NCBI RefSeq assembly: GCF_004358205.1
Contig: NZ_SMYO01000006.1
Location: 1-64,000 of the forward strand
Source: Bacillus salipaludis
Lineage (GTDB): Bacteria > Bacillota > Bacilli > Bacillales_B > DSM-18226
Direction of reading: 5' to 3'
DNA length: 64,000 bases
The notes beneath the pieces were generated by a model. The model saw nothing but the letters and a program-made list of their open reading frames with translations. It was not told where the DNA came from and ran no database searches. Of the stretch, positions 51,428 to 60,081 are shown one piece after another. Each line of letters begins with the position of its first letter. The first letter of the stretch is position 1. Position numbers and translations under genes: made by a program.

Positions 51428-52045
51428 ATGAAGCATATATTCAATAAGGGACAAGACCCAACTAAACCAACGTTATTATTACTGCATGGTACGGGTGGCA
51501 CAGAATTAGACCTGTTGCCGATTGCAGGAAGAATGGATGATGAGGCGAATGTCTTAAGCGTCCGTGGGAATGTATTAGAAAATGGCATGCCGCGTTTTTT
51601 TAGAAGATTAGCGGAAGGGGTCTTTGATGAAGAAGATCTTATTTTCCGTACAAAAGAATTAAATGAGTTTCTAGATGAAGCAGCTGAAAAGTATGGTTTT
51701 GACCGAAATAATGTCATTGCCATCGGTTACTCAAATGGGGCGAATATTGCGGCAAGTTTATTATTTCATTATCAAAATGCCTTAAAGGGTGCGATTCTCC
51801 ATCATCCAATGGTACCGAGAAGAGGAATCGAACTTCCTGATTTATCAGGGAAGTCAGTATTTATTGCCGCTGGAACAAATGATCCAATCTGCTCTCCAAC
51901 AGAGTCCTCTGAACTACAATCTTTATTAGACAAGGCAAATGCGAAGGTTGAAATTCATTGGGAAAATAGAGGTCACCAACTAACATTGGAAGAAGTAGAG
52001 GCTGCAGGCCAATGGTATAAACAATTTAAATTAAAAAATATGTAA
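51428..52045 (+). CDS. mhqD: Alpha/beta hydrolase, MhqD-like
   Basis: A 205-residue carboxylesterase/phospholipase-type hydrolase. Seen: TLLLLHGTGGTELDLLP oxyanion region, nucleophile Ser in GYSNGANIA, a catalytic Asp near TNDPICSPTES and the final His in ENRGHQLTLEE. MhqD in B. subtilis is of this type and belongs to the MhqR regulon. It ends the cluster, followed by a strong terminator. RBS CTGGAGGGAG. Confidence 0.88.
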   Translation: MKHIFNKGQDPTKPTLLLLHGTGGTELDLLPIAGRMDDEANVLSVRGNVLENGMPRFFRRLAEGVFDEEDLIFRTKELNEFLDEAAEKYGFDRNNVIAIGYSNGANIAASLLFHYQNALKGAILHHPMVPRRGIELPDLSGKSVFIAAGTNDPICSPTESSELQSLLDKANAKVEIHWENRGHQLTLEEVEAAGQWYKQFKLKNM

Positions 52046-52064
52046 AAAGAAAATCAATGAATAT

Positions 52065-52099
52065 AAACTAATCGGAATTTTTTTCGGTTAGTTTTTTTA
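52065..52099 (+). terminator. Terminator after MhqD
   Basis: AAACTAATCGGAA / TTCGGTTAGTTT hairpin followed by a run of T. Confidence 0.85.
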
Positions 52100-52192
52100 T
52101 GGGTATAAAAATGGGTAAAAGAAACAAAGCAGGAAATCCTTTGATTTTATCGAAAGTATATGAAAAACAGGTTTTAATATAGAGGTGACATA

Positions 52193-52798
52193 ATGATTTT
52201 TCATTATCATTTTTGGACTCCCCATGTGGAGGAAACTGAAAAGTTTTATCAAGAGAATGGATTTCGCATATCGCAACGTTTAGGAAAATACAATGGCGAT
52301 TTTCAAACGTTTAATCCTCCATTAACTTGGGATGATTTTCGTGAAAAAAAGATTCTTTTCCGAATTTTAGAAGCAAGAAAAGGGGCAGTTAATATAACTT
52401 TTGGTTATGGAAAGAGGATTATGTTTGATCATATTGGCTTTATAGTATCGGAGGAAGTAAAAGGAGAAATTAGTGAAAATGCTGAAAGAATGAATTGGGA
52501 AGTTGATCGCGGTGAAAGGAGGACCTTTATTACTACACCCTATCATTTTAGGATTGAACTCCAATTGAATATAGATGTAATAGACTCTATGAGTGAGAAC
52601 ATAAAAATAAAAAAATTAAAATTGGTAACTAAAATGGAGGGATTGGATAAAGACCTTGCCCAGTTGTTTGGAGGACCTCTTTATCAAATCATTTCCAAAG
52701 TCGGTAATGAAGTTATGATTAAGGAAGTGGTTATAAATGGGTTCTTATCGTCGAATGTTGTTGACCCTAACGGAGTAAAAGTTTTTAACAATATTTAG
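52193..52798 (+). CDS. VOC-like hypothetical protein
   Basis: A 201-residue soluble protein. The opening FHYHFWTPHVEETEKFYQEN has the shape of a VOC-superfamily module, and FGYGKRIMFDHIGFIVSEEV looks like the second strand with a metal-ligand candidate His. The C-terminal half is unassigned. VOC proteins bind metals and act on small molecules, but no exact family is recognised. RBS AGAGGTGA. It lies outside the MhqR operon, after its terminator. Confidence 0.6.
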   Translation: MIFHYHFWTPHVEETEKFYQENGFRISQRLGKYNGDFQTFNPPLTWDDFREKKILFRILEARKGAVNITFGYGKRIMFDHIGFIVSEEVKGEISENAERMNWEVDRGERRTFITTPYHFRIELQLNIDVIDSMSENIKIKKLKLVTKMEGLDKDLAQLFGGPLYQIISKVGNEVMIKEVVINGFLSSNVVDPNGVKVFNNI

Positions 52799-52924
52799 AT
52801 AAATATTATAAACTAACAATCATAAAAAAACTCATAAAGGCCAAATAACAAAAGTGGTTTAAAGTGATGTACTGCTTTCGGGAGTATTTGTAGGAGAAGA
52901 TTTAAATATTTGGGAGTGATGGTA

Positions 52925-53338
52925 ATGGAAAAAAGGCACCATGTATTCGTTTACGGCACCTTAAGAAAGGATGACCGTAATCATAAGCTGCTTAAAGATG
53001 CTGTTTGTATTGCAAGTCATTGTTTCACAGAAGGAAGGCTATTTGATTCGCATCAGGGGTACCCGTTTTTAGTGCAATCCACTGACAGTCGAGTAGTTGG
53101 AGAACTTTATATAGTGGACGACGCGCAGCTTTCTGACCTCGATGGGTTGGAAGACTACAATGGAGTTGGAAAAGATAATCTTTATAATCGAGTGGAACAA
53201 GTGATCCATACTGGTACTGGGGATTTTCTGGCCTTTGTTTATGTCCTTCCAGAGAGTAAGAATTTCAAAAATATGAAGTTGATTGAAAGCGGAGACTGGT
53301 TTCTATATCAAAAAAATCAGAAAACAAGTCTAGGGTAG
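52925..53338 (+). CDS. Gamma-glutamylcyclotransferase family protein
   Basis: A 137-residue AIG2/GGCT-fold protein. Seen: VFVYGTLRKDDRNHKLL with the substrate-binding YGTLR loop, a glycine after the GYPFLV strand, the LSDLDGLEDY segment with the catalytic Glu expected, and a FLAFVYVLPES strand. These enzymes release 5-oxoproline from gamma-glutamyl compounds. The ATG at 52925 is preferred (RBS GGGAGTGATGG), over the TTG at 52910. A convergent gene follows. Confidence 0.85.
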   Translation: MEKRHHVFVYGTLRKDDRNHKLLKDAVCIASHCFTEGRLFDSHQGYPFLVQSTDSRVVGELYIVDDAQLSDLDGLEDYNGVGKDNLYNRVEQVIHTGTGDFLAFVYVLPESKNFKNMKLIESGDWFLYQKNQKTSLG

Positions 53339-53384
53339 TGTTATTCTAATAGTAAAAGGCCGAAATATTAAATAATTGATTGGT

Positions 53385-53813
53385 TTAATGGCTTGGTAGC
53401 AGCATTTTATCTAAATCGCGCACTCTGTCATAAGATTCTACTAGATGTTTAGGGACCAACGTTCTTCCAAATTCCCAAGCATTTGTTTCAATTAACGATT
53501 TAAGCTGTTCGATCTCATCATCTTCTCCATACATTAGAATCCTTGTATCATGTTTGTTTTTCTTAAAATCTAAATAGTACCCGAGTACTCGATAAAGAAT
53601 AAGTTTAACAAAGTTTTCATCAGTCTCTTTAATTTTAAAGTTCAATTTATCTTTATATCCGTTAATTTGTAAGTAGTTAAACTTAATCGTATTTGTCGAT
53701 ACGTTATAACTCATGGGCACAGTTAGATGATTGTTAAATTCATAATTAATTTCTAAATTATGTTGTTGGAGAGTATTTTCAATGATCTTTTCAATATCCC
53801 ATATGTATAGCAT
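53385..53813 (-). CDS. Zincin-like protein lacking the HExxH motif
   Basis: A 142-residue soluble protein resembling ImmA/IrrE-type metalloproteases in size and layout: an N-terminal helix (IEKIIENTLQQHNLEINYE), beta strands, a central helix LILYRVLGYYLDFKKN exactly where HELGHYxD would sit, but with Arg-Val and Tyr in place of the zinc ligands, and a C-terminal ETNAWEFGRTLVPKHLVE segment. It should therefore be catalytically inactive if the family call is right. ATG 53813 or a GTG/TTG at 53822/53825 (AAAAGG upstream) cannot be decided. Function unknown. Confidence 0.6.
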   Translation of the reverse strand: MLYIWDIEKIIENTLQQHNLEINYEFNNHLTVPMSYNVSTNTIKFNYLQINGYKDKLNFKIKETDENFVKLILYRVLGYYLDFKKNKHDTRILMYGEDDEIEQLKSLIETNAWEFGRTLVPKHLVESYDRVRDLDKMLLPSH

Positions 53814-53825
53814 TTGTTCCACCAA

Positions 53826-54256
53826 TACCTTTTCCCATAATGATATCTGATAACCTTCATGTAATTATCTGAATTTGTCAAAATTATAGCACAGATTTTT
53901 ATTAAATTAATGATAAGAGTATTACAATTTAATATCAGATCACTTACAAGAAATTTATCCTTCTATATACAGGTGAATATTCATAAAGGTTTTTAGGTTC
54001 CCCATTCAATTCGAATGGGGAACTTTTTTGTATTAAGCTCTATTAAAATTTTGAATGAAGATTCAATAATCAAAACCTGAATAACAATTATTTACATAGG
54101 AAAATCTATCACAAGGCGAACCATTTGAAAAATTAAAGGTATAGGAAAAGTTTTTAGCATAACGGTTAATTCTAATACTTCTATGAACATAATTACCTAG
54201 TATATATTTTCAGTATTAGATTGTTGATATAGATGAAAAAGGATGGTGGACATGTT
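53826..54256. other. Gene-free stretch with orphan terminator
   Basis: No frame here is convincing. It contains a strong terminator on the plus strand (53996-54029) with no plus-strand gene upstream, since the neighbouring gene runs leftwards. A short RNA ending there is possible. AT-rich sequence precedes the DUF3231 start; nothing else seen. Confidence 0.5.
53996..54029 (+). terminator. Orphan plus-strand terminator
   Basis: GGTTCCCCATTC / GAATGGGGAAC followed by TTTTTTG; no annotated plus-strand gene precedes it. Confidence 0.75.
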
Positions 54257-55270
54257 ATGGAGAGCAAGGACGAGAGCGTAAAACTAACAAGCGCAGAAGT
54301 ATCAGTCTTATGGGGTACGTATGTTAACGACAGTATGGTGGATTGTATAATGCACCACTTTTTGGAATCCTACTCAGACCCAGACATTCATCCTATACTC
54401 GAGCAAACGAAAAACATTGCCAAAAAACATATGAATGAAACAGAGCAATTATTTCTGAAGGAGAAAATTGCAGTACCAGAAGGCTTTAAGGTAGGGAAAC
54501 ATGTTATTCCTGGGGCACCAAAACTTTTTTCCGAGATGTTTTATATGCAGTATGTATTGCAAATTTGTCGTTTTGGAATTGCTTCCCATACTGTAGGTTT
54601 AACATCAGCTGCAAGAGAAGATGTACGAAAAATGTATAAAGATTTCTACGATGATGCCTCACAATTATACAATGATGTAGTGAATCTTATGGAAAATAAG
54701 GGCACTTTTGTGCGGATTCCTTATATGACCTATCCAATTAAAATTGACTATGTCAACAAAGAAAATTTTTTAACAGGTTGGTTTGGTCGCAAACGTTCCT
54801 TGTTGGGAATAGAAGTTATCCATTTGATGCTTAATGCTTTTCAAAATGAAATTGGTAGAGCAACATGTGTGGGTTTTCCGCAGGTGGCTCAAGAACGAGA
54901 AATAAGAGAATATTTCCTGAGAGGAAAGCACTTAACGAAACATATTCTGAGTTCTATTCATGATGTACTTTTAGAAAGTGATGTCCCAAATGCAATGTCA
55001 TGGGACCAAAGTGTTACAGATTCAACCATACCGCCATTTTCGGACCATTTGATGCTTTATATTATTGGCATTCTTTCTAATCTTGGTGTAGCAACTTATG
55101 GAGCTGGATTATCTGCAACCATGCGTAGGGATATTAGTGCGATGTACGCCAGTTTTATAACGAAAGCAGGAGCTTTTGGAGAAGATGGCATGGATTTAAT
55201 GATTGAGAGAAGATGGAGGGAGCAACCTCCGACATTTGAAGACCGAGATCGGTTAGCTAAAAGGGATTAG
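54257..55270 (+). CDS. DUF3231 family protein (spore coat F-like)
   Basis: A 337-residue all-helical protein with two tandem ferritin-like repeats (about 10-165 and 175-335). Each has an EVSVLWGTYVNDSMV- or EVIHLMLNAFQNEIG-type opening, a KxxxKH linker, ISSATREDVRK-type GLTSAAREDVRKMYKDFYDD, and GLSATMRRDISAMYASF. DUF3231 proteins are related to spore coat protein CotF; function is unknown, with a spore association likely. ATG 54257 with AAGGATGGTGG upstream is preferred over 54233. Followed by a terminator. Confidence 0.82.
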   Translation: MESKDESVKLTSAEVSVLWGTYVNDSMVDCIMHHFLESYSDPDIHPILEQTKNIAKKHMNETEQLFLKEKIAVPEGFKVGKHVIPGAPKLFSEMFYMQYVLQICRFGIASHTVGLTSAAREDVRKMYKDFYDDASQLYNDVVNLMENKGTFVRIPYMTYPIKIDYVNKENFLTGWFGRKRSLLGIEVIHLMLNAFQNEIGRATCVGFPQVAQEREIREYFLRGKHLTKHILSSIHDVLLESDVPNAMSWDQSVTDSTIPPFSDHLMLYIIGILSNLGVATYGAGLSATMRRDISAMYASFITKAGAFGEDGMDLMIERRWREQPPTFEDRDRLAKRD

Positions 55271-55305
55271 TTTCAGGAACAAAATAAGGTAACGACAATC
55301 AAACT

Positions 55306-55338
55306 GAAAACGAGCCCCAATTATGTGGCTCGTTTTCC
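55306..55338. terminator. Terminator between DUF3231 and 26-residue peptide
   Basis: GAAAACGAGCC / GGCTCGTTTTC, able to end both the plus-strand DUF3231 transcript and the minus-strand peptide transcript. Confidence 0.8.
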
Positions 55339-55352
55339 CAGGTGGTAAAGTC

Positions 55353-55433
55353 TTACTTTTCCTTGACAGCAAGTCCGATCATCATCACTATGAGCGTAAG
55401 CAACTGAATCATAACCTCTAGGTTAATCTTCAT
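55353..55433 (-). CDS. 26-residue hydrophobic peptide, holin-like toxin candidate
   Basis: MKINLEVMIQLLTLIVMMIG then LAVKEK: a single membrane helix with a short charged end. The RBS TAGGAGGGCGA is excellent and a terminator lies 14 bases past the stop. Size, hydrophobic pattern and isolated intergenic position resemble type I toxin peptides of the putative holin-like class in Bacillus, which are kept in check by an antisense RNA. No antisense promoter is proven here. Confidence 0.6.
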   Translation of the reverse strand: MKINLEVMIQLLTLIVMMIGLAVKEK

Positions 55434-55567
55434 TCGCCCTCCTAACCTAAGTGAATTTTCTATCCTCCGGTCTCACTAAGAAGAAGTAAAGACTTACGTT
55501 TCCCATACAATATAGATATTCGGTCAACCAGTAAATATGACAGTTGAAATTATGATGATTTGAATTT

Positions 55568-55939
55568 CTATTCAAGTCCTGTTTGGGTTTTACCAGAGAC
55601 GTGCCCATGTATGAATGTTACCAATATCGAATTCGGACCGGCACTTGCAGCATAGGTGTAGACTTCCATTTTCAATTTCCCTGATTGGCCTTGGGTTTGG
55701 TCAGTTGGTTTCCCAAGGATTTTTTCTACCTCAGCTTTAGTCATGCCACCTTCGCCAGTCTTTACATCTCCTACGCGAATTTGATCATAGTCTGCTTTAC
55801 CTGGCAGAGCTTTTTCACTTTGTTGTGGTGCATTTTTCTCATCTAAGATATGCGGAATTCCATTGACAACCCCAACGATGATAAAAATTAACACAAAAGC
55901 TCCTATAAGAAGCATGACAAGTTTAAAAAGTTTTCCCAT
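55568..55939 (-). CDS. DUF3862 lipoprotein-like or membrane-anchored protein
   Basis: A 123-residue protein with an N-terminal membrane helix (LFKLVMLLIGAFVLIFIIVG) and a soluble domain of the DUF3862/SmpA-like fold: YDQIRVGDVKTGEGGMTKAE, VEKILGKPTDQ and an ILVTFIHGHVSGKTQ strand. The fold is like BamE/SmpA and beta-lactamase inhibitor proteins. The role is unknown; it is probably anchored outside the membrane. It lacks a lipobox cysteine, so a helix anchor is more likely. Confidence 0.8.
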   Translation of the reverse strand: MGKLFKLVMLLIGAFVLIFIIVGVVNGIPHILDEKNAPQQSEKALPGKADYDQIRVGDVKTGEGGMTKAEVEKILGKPTDQTQGQSGKLKMEVYTYAASAGPNSILVTFIHGHVSGKTQTGLE

Positions 55940-56026
55940 TATGATTCCCCTAACACATTCATTGTCTTATCAACACACACTATATTAACAGACAATCAAT
56001 TTAAATCCAAAGGATGAATTCAATGT

Positions 56027-56818
56027 TTAATCCTGTTCTTTCAGACTAAACCCCATCTCCCATAATTCCTCAAAATAAAGCTCTTCAAATTTTTTCTCAA
56101 GAATTCCATAAAAATAGGCGATTGGTTTTTTGACGATGGAATTTGTTTTTAGCTTTCTAACTAATTGCTTAAATGCTTGAATGGCTGTTTCTAGAACTTG
56201 ATCTTTATTCTTTTCCTGGTCACCTCGATAGGCTGCAATATTCACCATATGCCAAAATTCTTCAATGGTTTTAGCATCAGAAAAGAAGAATTTTACTAAT
56301 TGCATAAACGGTTTCGGTACTCGGTCACTAACAAAAGTGTGATCGATTTCAACAGACGGTTCTTGATTACGTTTATTTATCTCTTGATTATTGGTTTTAG
56401 GAAGATTGCTAGTTTTAGGGTGGTCCATTTTTTCCTCTTTTGGTGGTTCACTTTGAGGAAAACGATTAAATACATAAAGGTTACTCGATTGTGAGCCGTT
56501 TTTTCTTTCGGTTTCATAGACTGTCATGATTCCTAAGTTGATTGCTTTTTGGATCATCCGTTTAAAGGTTGACCGGGAAATGCCGTTGTCATGATATTCT
56601 TCATGAATCGCTTTTAAGACGGTGCCAATTTTGGCATTCGAAACTCCTGGGATTTTTGCCGAAAAACGAACCAGCCGTTTTAGTCCAATTAATTCACCTT
56701 TCGAAAAATCCTTCTTATGTATAGCCAGCCACATCTCTAGATGGGTATTAAATTCCTTAAGTGAAGAGAATTGAGAATATTGTTCGAAGCCTTCAATTTT
56801 ACCTGATTTTATTTGCAT
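56027..56818 (-). CDS. Helix-turn-helix protein, replication-type
   Basis: A 263-residue soluble protein. The N-terminal part has a winged-helix pattern (KIGTVLKAIHEEYHDNGISR, then STFKRMIQKAINLGIMTVYE), a polar linker rich in Pro, Lys and Asn (about 130-170), and a C-terminal helical domain (PFMQLVKFFFSDAKTIEEFW and VKKPIAYFYGILEKKFEE). Similar proteins occur widely in Bacillus genomes and plasmids and are thought to be linked to replication or regulation, but the role is not proven. Start ATG 56818 after AAAGGGTGGTG is preferred over the GTG at 56839. Confidence 0.65.
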   Translation of the reverse strand: MQIKSGKIEGFEQYSQFSSLKEFNTHLEMWLAIHKKDFSKGELIGLKRLVRFSAKIPGVSNAKIGTVLKAIHEEYHDNGISRSTFKRMIQKAINLGIMTVYETERKNGSQSSNLYVFNRFPQSEPPKEEKMDHPKTSNLPKTNNQEINKRNQEPSVEIDHTFVSDRVPKPFMQLVKFFFSDAKTIEEFWHMVNIAAYRGDQEKNKDQVLETAIQAFKQLVRKLKTNSIVKKPIAYFYGILEKKFEELYFEELWEMGFSLKEQD

Positions 56819-56993
56819 ATAATTGCACCACCCTTTCACCGCCTATATAAAGAAAAACGGGTGAAAAGGACATGGTGGGAGAGGGGAAGTTGTGACAGAT
56901 TTATGAAAACAATATAAGGTAAAAAAGTAATAATAGAAAGAGTTTCGAATATAAATAATGTTGGCTTGGTTTATAGTGTATGGAGGGATGAGT

Positions 56994-57545
56994 ATGTCAA
57001 AAAAAGTACTAATTTTAGCAGGGGATGCCGTTGAATCTTTAGAGGTTTATTATCCATATTTTCGCTGCCTAGAAGAAGGATATGATGTTAAAATTGCTGC
57101 ACCATCCGAGAAGAAACTGCAAACAGTCGTACATGATTTCATCGGTTGGGATACCTATACGGAAAGCAAGGGATATCTGATTGAGTCTAACCTTGCATTT
57201 GAAGATGTCAATCCTGAAGAATATGACGGGTTAATTATTCCTGGAGGAAGGGCACCTGAATACATTCGGTTAAATAAAAATGTTCCAAGAATTGTTGCTC
57301 ACTTTTTTGAAGCGAATAAACCAGTAGCAGCCATATGCCATGCCAGTCTAATTTTAACAACAGTCCGCCAATACTTGGAGGGCCGTGAATTGACTGCATA
57401 TATTGCCTGTAAACCAGATGTGGAAGCAGCAGGGGCAAAATATATTGACAAACATCTCCATGTTGAAGGAAATCTAGTATCAGGACATGCATGGCCTGAC
57501 CTGCCAGGGTTCATGAAAGAATTCATCAAACATTTAAACCAATAA
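56994..57545 (+). CDS. DJ-1/PfpI family protein
   Basis: A 183-residue class I glutamine amidotransferase-like protein. Seen: KVLILAGDAVESLEVYYPY, DGLIIPGGRAPEYIRL, the nucleophile elbow AAICHASLILTTV with the reactive Cys, and HVEGNLVSGHAWPDLPGFMKEF at the end. Members act as proteases, deglycases or chaperones. ATG 56994 follows GGAGGG by six bases; an in-frame ATG at 56988 overlaps that RBS. It is a single gene ended by a strong terminator. Confidence 0.9.
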   Translation: MSKKVLILAGDAVESLEVYYPYFRCLEEGYDVKIAAPSEKKLQTVVHDFIGWDTYTESKGYLIESNLAFEDVNPEEYDGLIIPGGRAPEYIRLNKNVPRIVAHFFEANKPVAAICHASLILTTVRQYLEGRELTAYIACKPDVEAAGAKYIDKHLHVEGNLVSGHAWPDLPGFMKEFIKHLNQ

Positions 57546-57566
57546 TCTTTACTTGAAAAATCTTAA

Positions 57567-57599
57567 AAAGGAACCTGACTCTACAGTCTGGTTCCTTTT
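57567..57599 (+). terminator. Terminator after DJ-1-family gene
   Basis: AAAGGAACC-GACT / AGTC-GGTTCCTTT hairpin followed by T. Confidence 0.9.
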
Positions 57600-57680
57600 A
57601 TTATTAAAATATTGGAAAAATAATGTAATATTAGTTTTTAGATGAAATTTAATTACAAAAATCCAAGTTGACTGATCGCT

Positions 57681-59105
57681 CTATCGCTTTTTTGATTTTG
57701 AAATTCCCCAGCATTGCATTAATTGGTGAATGCCTTTTTCAATTTGATCGATTGGAATACTGCCAAAGCCAAATAGAAAGGTTGGATATTGATATTCAAT
57801 TGGCTTTAATAAATAATCGCTTACTGGATAGATGGCAATATTGTCTTTTGCTGCTATCCGTTGCAACTGATCTTCACTTTTTGACAGGGGGACAGAAATT
57901 AAAACGTGCATTCCGGCTTGGTCTCCAGTGATTTTAACATCAGGATAATAGGTTTCAAATATTTGGGTTAATTTTTCATGTTTTTTACGATAAATTTTTC
58001 GCATCCGGTTTAAGTGTTTTGAAAAATATCCATCTCTCATAAAATTAGCTAAAATATGCTGATCAAATCTCGGTACGGTTGCCGAGTAAAAACTAAATGC
58101 CTCTTTGTATTTTTGCAGCAAGGTTGTAGGTAATACAATATAAGCAACACGTAAGGAAGGCATTAATGATTTGGAAAAAGTGCTCATATAAATGACTTTA
58201 TTGTTTTGGTCTAAGCCTTGTAATGCAGGAATGGGTTTTCCGATATAACGAAACTCACTATCGTAATCATCTTCAATGATGTAATGATTTTCATCTTTTG
58301 CAGCCCAGTTTAACAGGTGTGTTCTTCTTGTTGCTGATAGTACCGCACCCGTTGGGAATTGGTGTGAAGGTGTAATGTAAACAACGTTGGCATTTGTTTT
58401 TTCAAGTTCATCCACCATTAAACCTTCTTCATCTACCGGAATCGGGATGGCTCTATTTTCTAATTGTATTTTGGGGATAGCAGAATAGCCAGGGTTCTCA
58501 AGAGCAAATTTTGAATCATTTTCAAGTAATCTTAGAATCATTGGAAGTAGATGTTCCGTTCCCGAACCAATGACAATCTGATCTGGTTTACATACAATCC
58601 CCCTTGATTGATAAAGATATTTTGAAATTTCAGCTCTTAATGCCAATTCTCCTTGAGGGTCTCCAATTTGTAAAAACTCTTTTGAGCTACTATCATATAA
58701 ATTTTTTGCATATTTTCGCCAAAGTGAAAATGGGAATGAGTCGGTATCAATTTTTCCCGGATGGAAGTCAAATTGATAGATTTTCTTCTCGACCTTCTCT
58801 ATAGGCATGTTTAAATGCTCTTTTTCAATATAGGGTAATTCATCGATCTCTTCTACAAAGAAACCAATCCGAGGTTTAGATACCACATAGCCTTCTGCCA
58901 TGAGTTGAAAATAGGCAATTTCAATCGTTGTTTGACTGATATTTAAAAATTCAGCTAATTTTTTTTTGGATGGTAATTTGGTTCCAACTTCAATTTGTTT
59001 ATGGATAATGGCATCCTTGATACCGATATAAAGCTGTTCATATAAAGGTTTTGCTGTACTTTTATCCAATTTAAACATAAGCATATCCATCTGCAATTCC
59101 CCCAA
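57681..59105 (-). CDS. pdxR: PdxR, MocR-type activator of pyridoxal phosphate synthesis
   Basis: A 474-residue GntR/aminotransferase fusion: winged helix (KPLYEQLYIGIKDAIIHKQI, LPSKKKLAEFLNISQTTIEI; about 12-80) and fold-type I aminotransferase domain (about 115-470) with IVIGSGTEHLLPMILRLLE, TPSHQFPTGAVLS, IIEDDYDSEFRY and PLP-Lys in MSTFSKSLMPSLRVAY. It is divergent from pdxS, with the promoter region between, which is the canonical PdxR arrangement: it activates pdxST and represses itself, sensing PLP. RBS lies at TGGGGGAATT. Confidence 0.93.
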   Translation of the reverse strand: MGELQMDMLMFKLDKSTAKPLYEQLYIGIKDAIIHKQIEVGTKLPSKKKLAEFLNISQTTIEIAYFQLMAEGYVVSKPRIGFFVEEIDELPYIEKEHLNMPIEKVEKKIYQFDFHPGKIDTDSFPFSLWRKYAKNLYDSSSKEFLQIGDPQGELALRAEISKYLYQSRGIVCKPDQIVIGSGTEHLLPMILRLLENDSKFALENPGYSAIPKIQLENRAIPIPVDEEGLMVDELEKTNANVVYITPSHQFPTGAVLSATRRTHLLNWAAKDENHYIIEDDYDSEFRYIGKPIPALQGLDQNNKVIYMSTFSKSLMPSLRVAYIVLPTTLLQKYKEAFSFYSATVPRFDQHILANFMRDGYFSKHLNRMRKIYRKKHEKLTQIFETYYPDVKITGDQAGMHVLISVPLSKSEDQLQRIAAKDNIAIYPVSDYLLKPIEYQYPTFLFGFGSIPIDQIEKGIHQLMQCWGISKSKKR

Positions 59106-59195
59106 CTGACCATATTGATTTTTTGAAAATTGAACCTTTTCTTAAAGTCAATTTCTATTATACTAGGAATCATCAAGTCATTGGAGGTTATTTTT

Positions 59196-60080
59196 ATGAA
59201 ACAAGTTGGAACTGAAAGAGTAAAACGTGGAATGGCAGAAATGCAAAAAGGCGGCGTTATTATGGACGTCATTAATGCCGAGCAAGCAAAAATTGCAGAG
59301 GCTGCAGGTGCAGTTGCTGTTATGGCTTTAGAACGGGTACCATCTGATATTAGAAAAGCTGGGGGCGTAGCCCGTATGGCGGATCCTCGTATTGTAGAGG
59401 AAGTATTGAACGCTGTAACCATTCCAGTAATGGCAAAAGCACGTATTGGTCATATTGTAGAAGCACGTGTATTAGAATCAATGGGTGTTGATTACATCGA
59501 TGAAAGTGAAGTATTGACTCCTGCTGATGAAGAATACCATTTATTAAAAAGCGACTATACCGTACCTTTTGTATGTGGGTGTCGCGATTTAGGGGAAGCT
59601 GCACGTCGGATTGGAGAAGGAGCTTCCATGTTACGTACGAAAGGTGAACCGGGAACAGGTAATATTGTAGAAGCTGTTCGTCATATTCGAAAAGTGAATG
59701 CGCAAGTAAGACGCGTTGTGGGTATGAGTACAGATGAATTAATGACTGAAGCAAAAAATTTAGGAGCACCATTTGAATTATTACTTGAAATCAAAAAATT
59801 AGGGCGCTTACCAGTTGTAAATTTTGCTGCTGGTGGGGTAGCGACACCTGCCGATGCAGCTTTAATGATGGAACTTGGAGCAGATGGTGTATTTGTAGGA
59901 TCAGGTATTTTTAAATCGGATAACCCAGAAAAATTCGCACGTGCCATTGTAGAAGCAACTACACATTATCAAGACTATAAACTGATTGCAGAAATTTCAA
60001 AAGAGTTAGGGACACCGATGAAAGGTATTGATATTTCAACGCTAGCTGCAAGCGAACGAATGCAGGAACGTGGTTGGTAA
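59196..60080 (+). CDS. pdxS: Pyridoxal 5'-phosphate synthase subunit PdxS
   Basis: A 294-residue TIM-barrel synthase that joins ribose 5-phosphate, glyceraldehyde 3-phosphate and ammonia into PLP. Seen: [20 protein letters not shown], the conserved [21 protein letters not shown], catalytic Lys81 in VMAKARIGH, the second Lys within [12 protein letters not shown], and the [11 protein letters not shown] phosphate loop. ATG 59196 after TTGGAGGTTA is used. It is the first gene of the pdxST operon, with PdxT supplying ammonia; the stop is one base before pdxT. Confidence 0.98.
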   Translation: MKQVGTERVKRGMAEMQKGGVIMDVINAEQAKIAEAAGAVAVMALERVPSDIRKAGGVARMADPRIVEEVLNAVTIPVMAKARIGHIVEARVLESMGVDYIDESEVLTPADEEYHLLKSDYTVPFVCGCRDLGEAARRIGEGASMLRTKGEPGTGNIVEAVRHIRKVNAQVRRVVGMSTDELMTEAKNLGAPFELLLEIKKLGRLPVVNFAAGGVATPADAALMMELGADGVFVGSGIFKSDNPEKFARAIVEATTHYQDYKLIAEISKELGTPMKGIDISTLAASERMQERGW

Positions 60081-60081
60081 C

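Noticed and set aside
59350..59772. 140-residue minus-strand frame inside pdxS
   Set aside because: Antisense shadow of a highly conserved gene.
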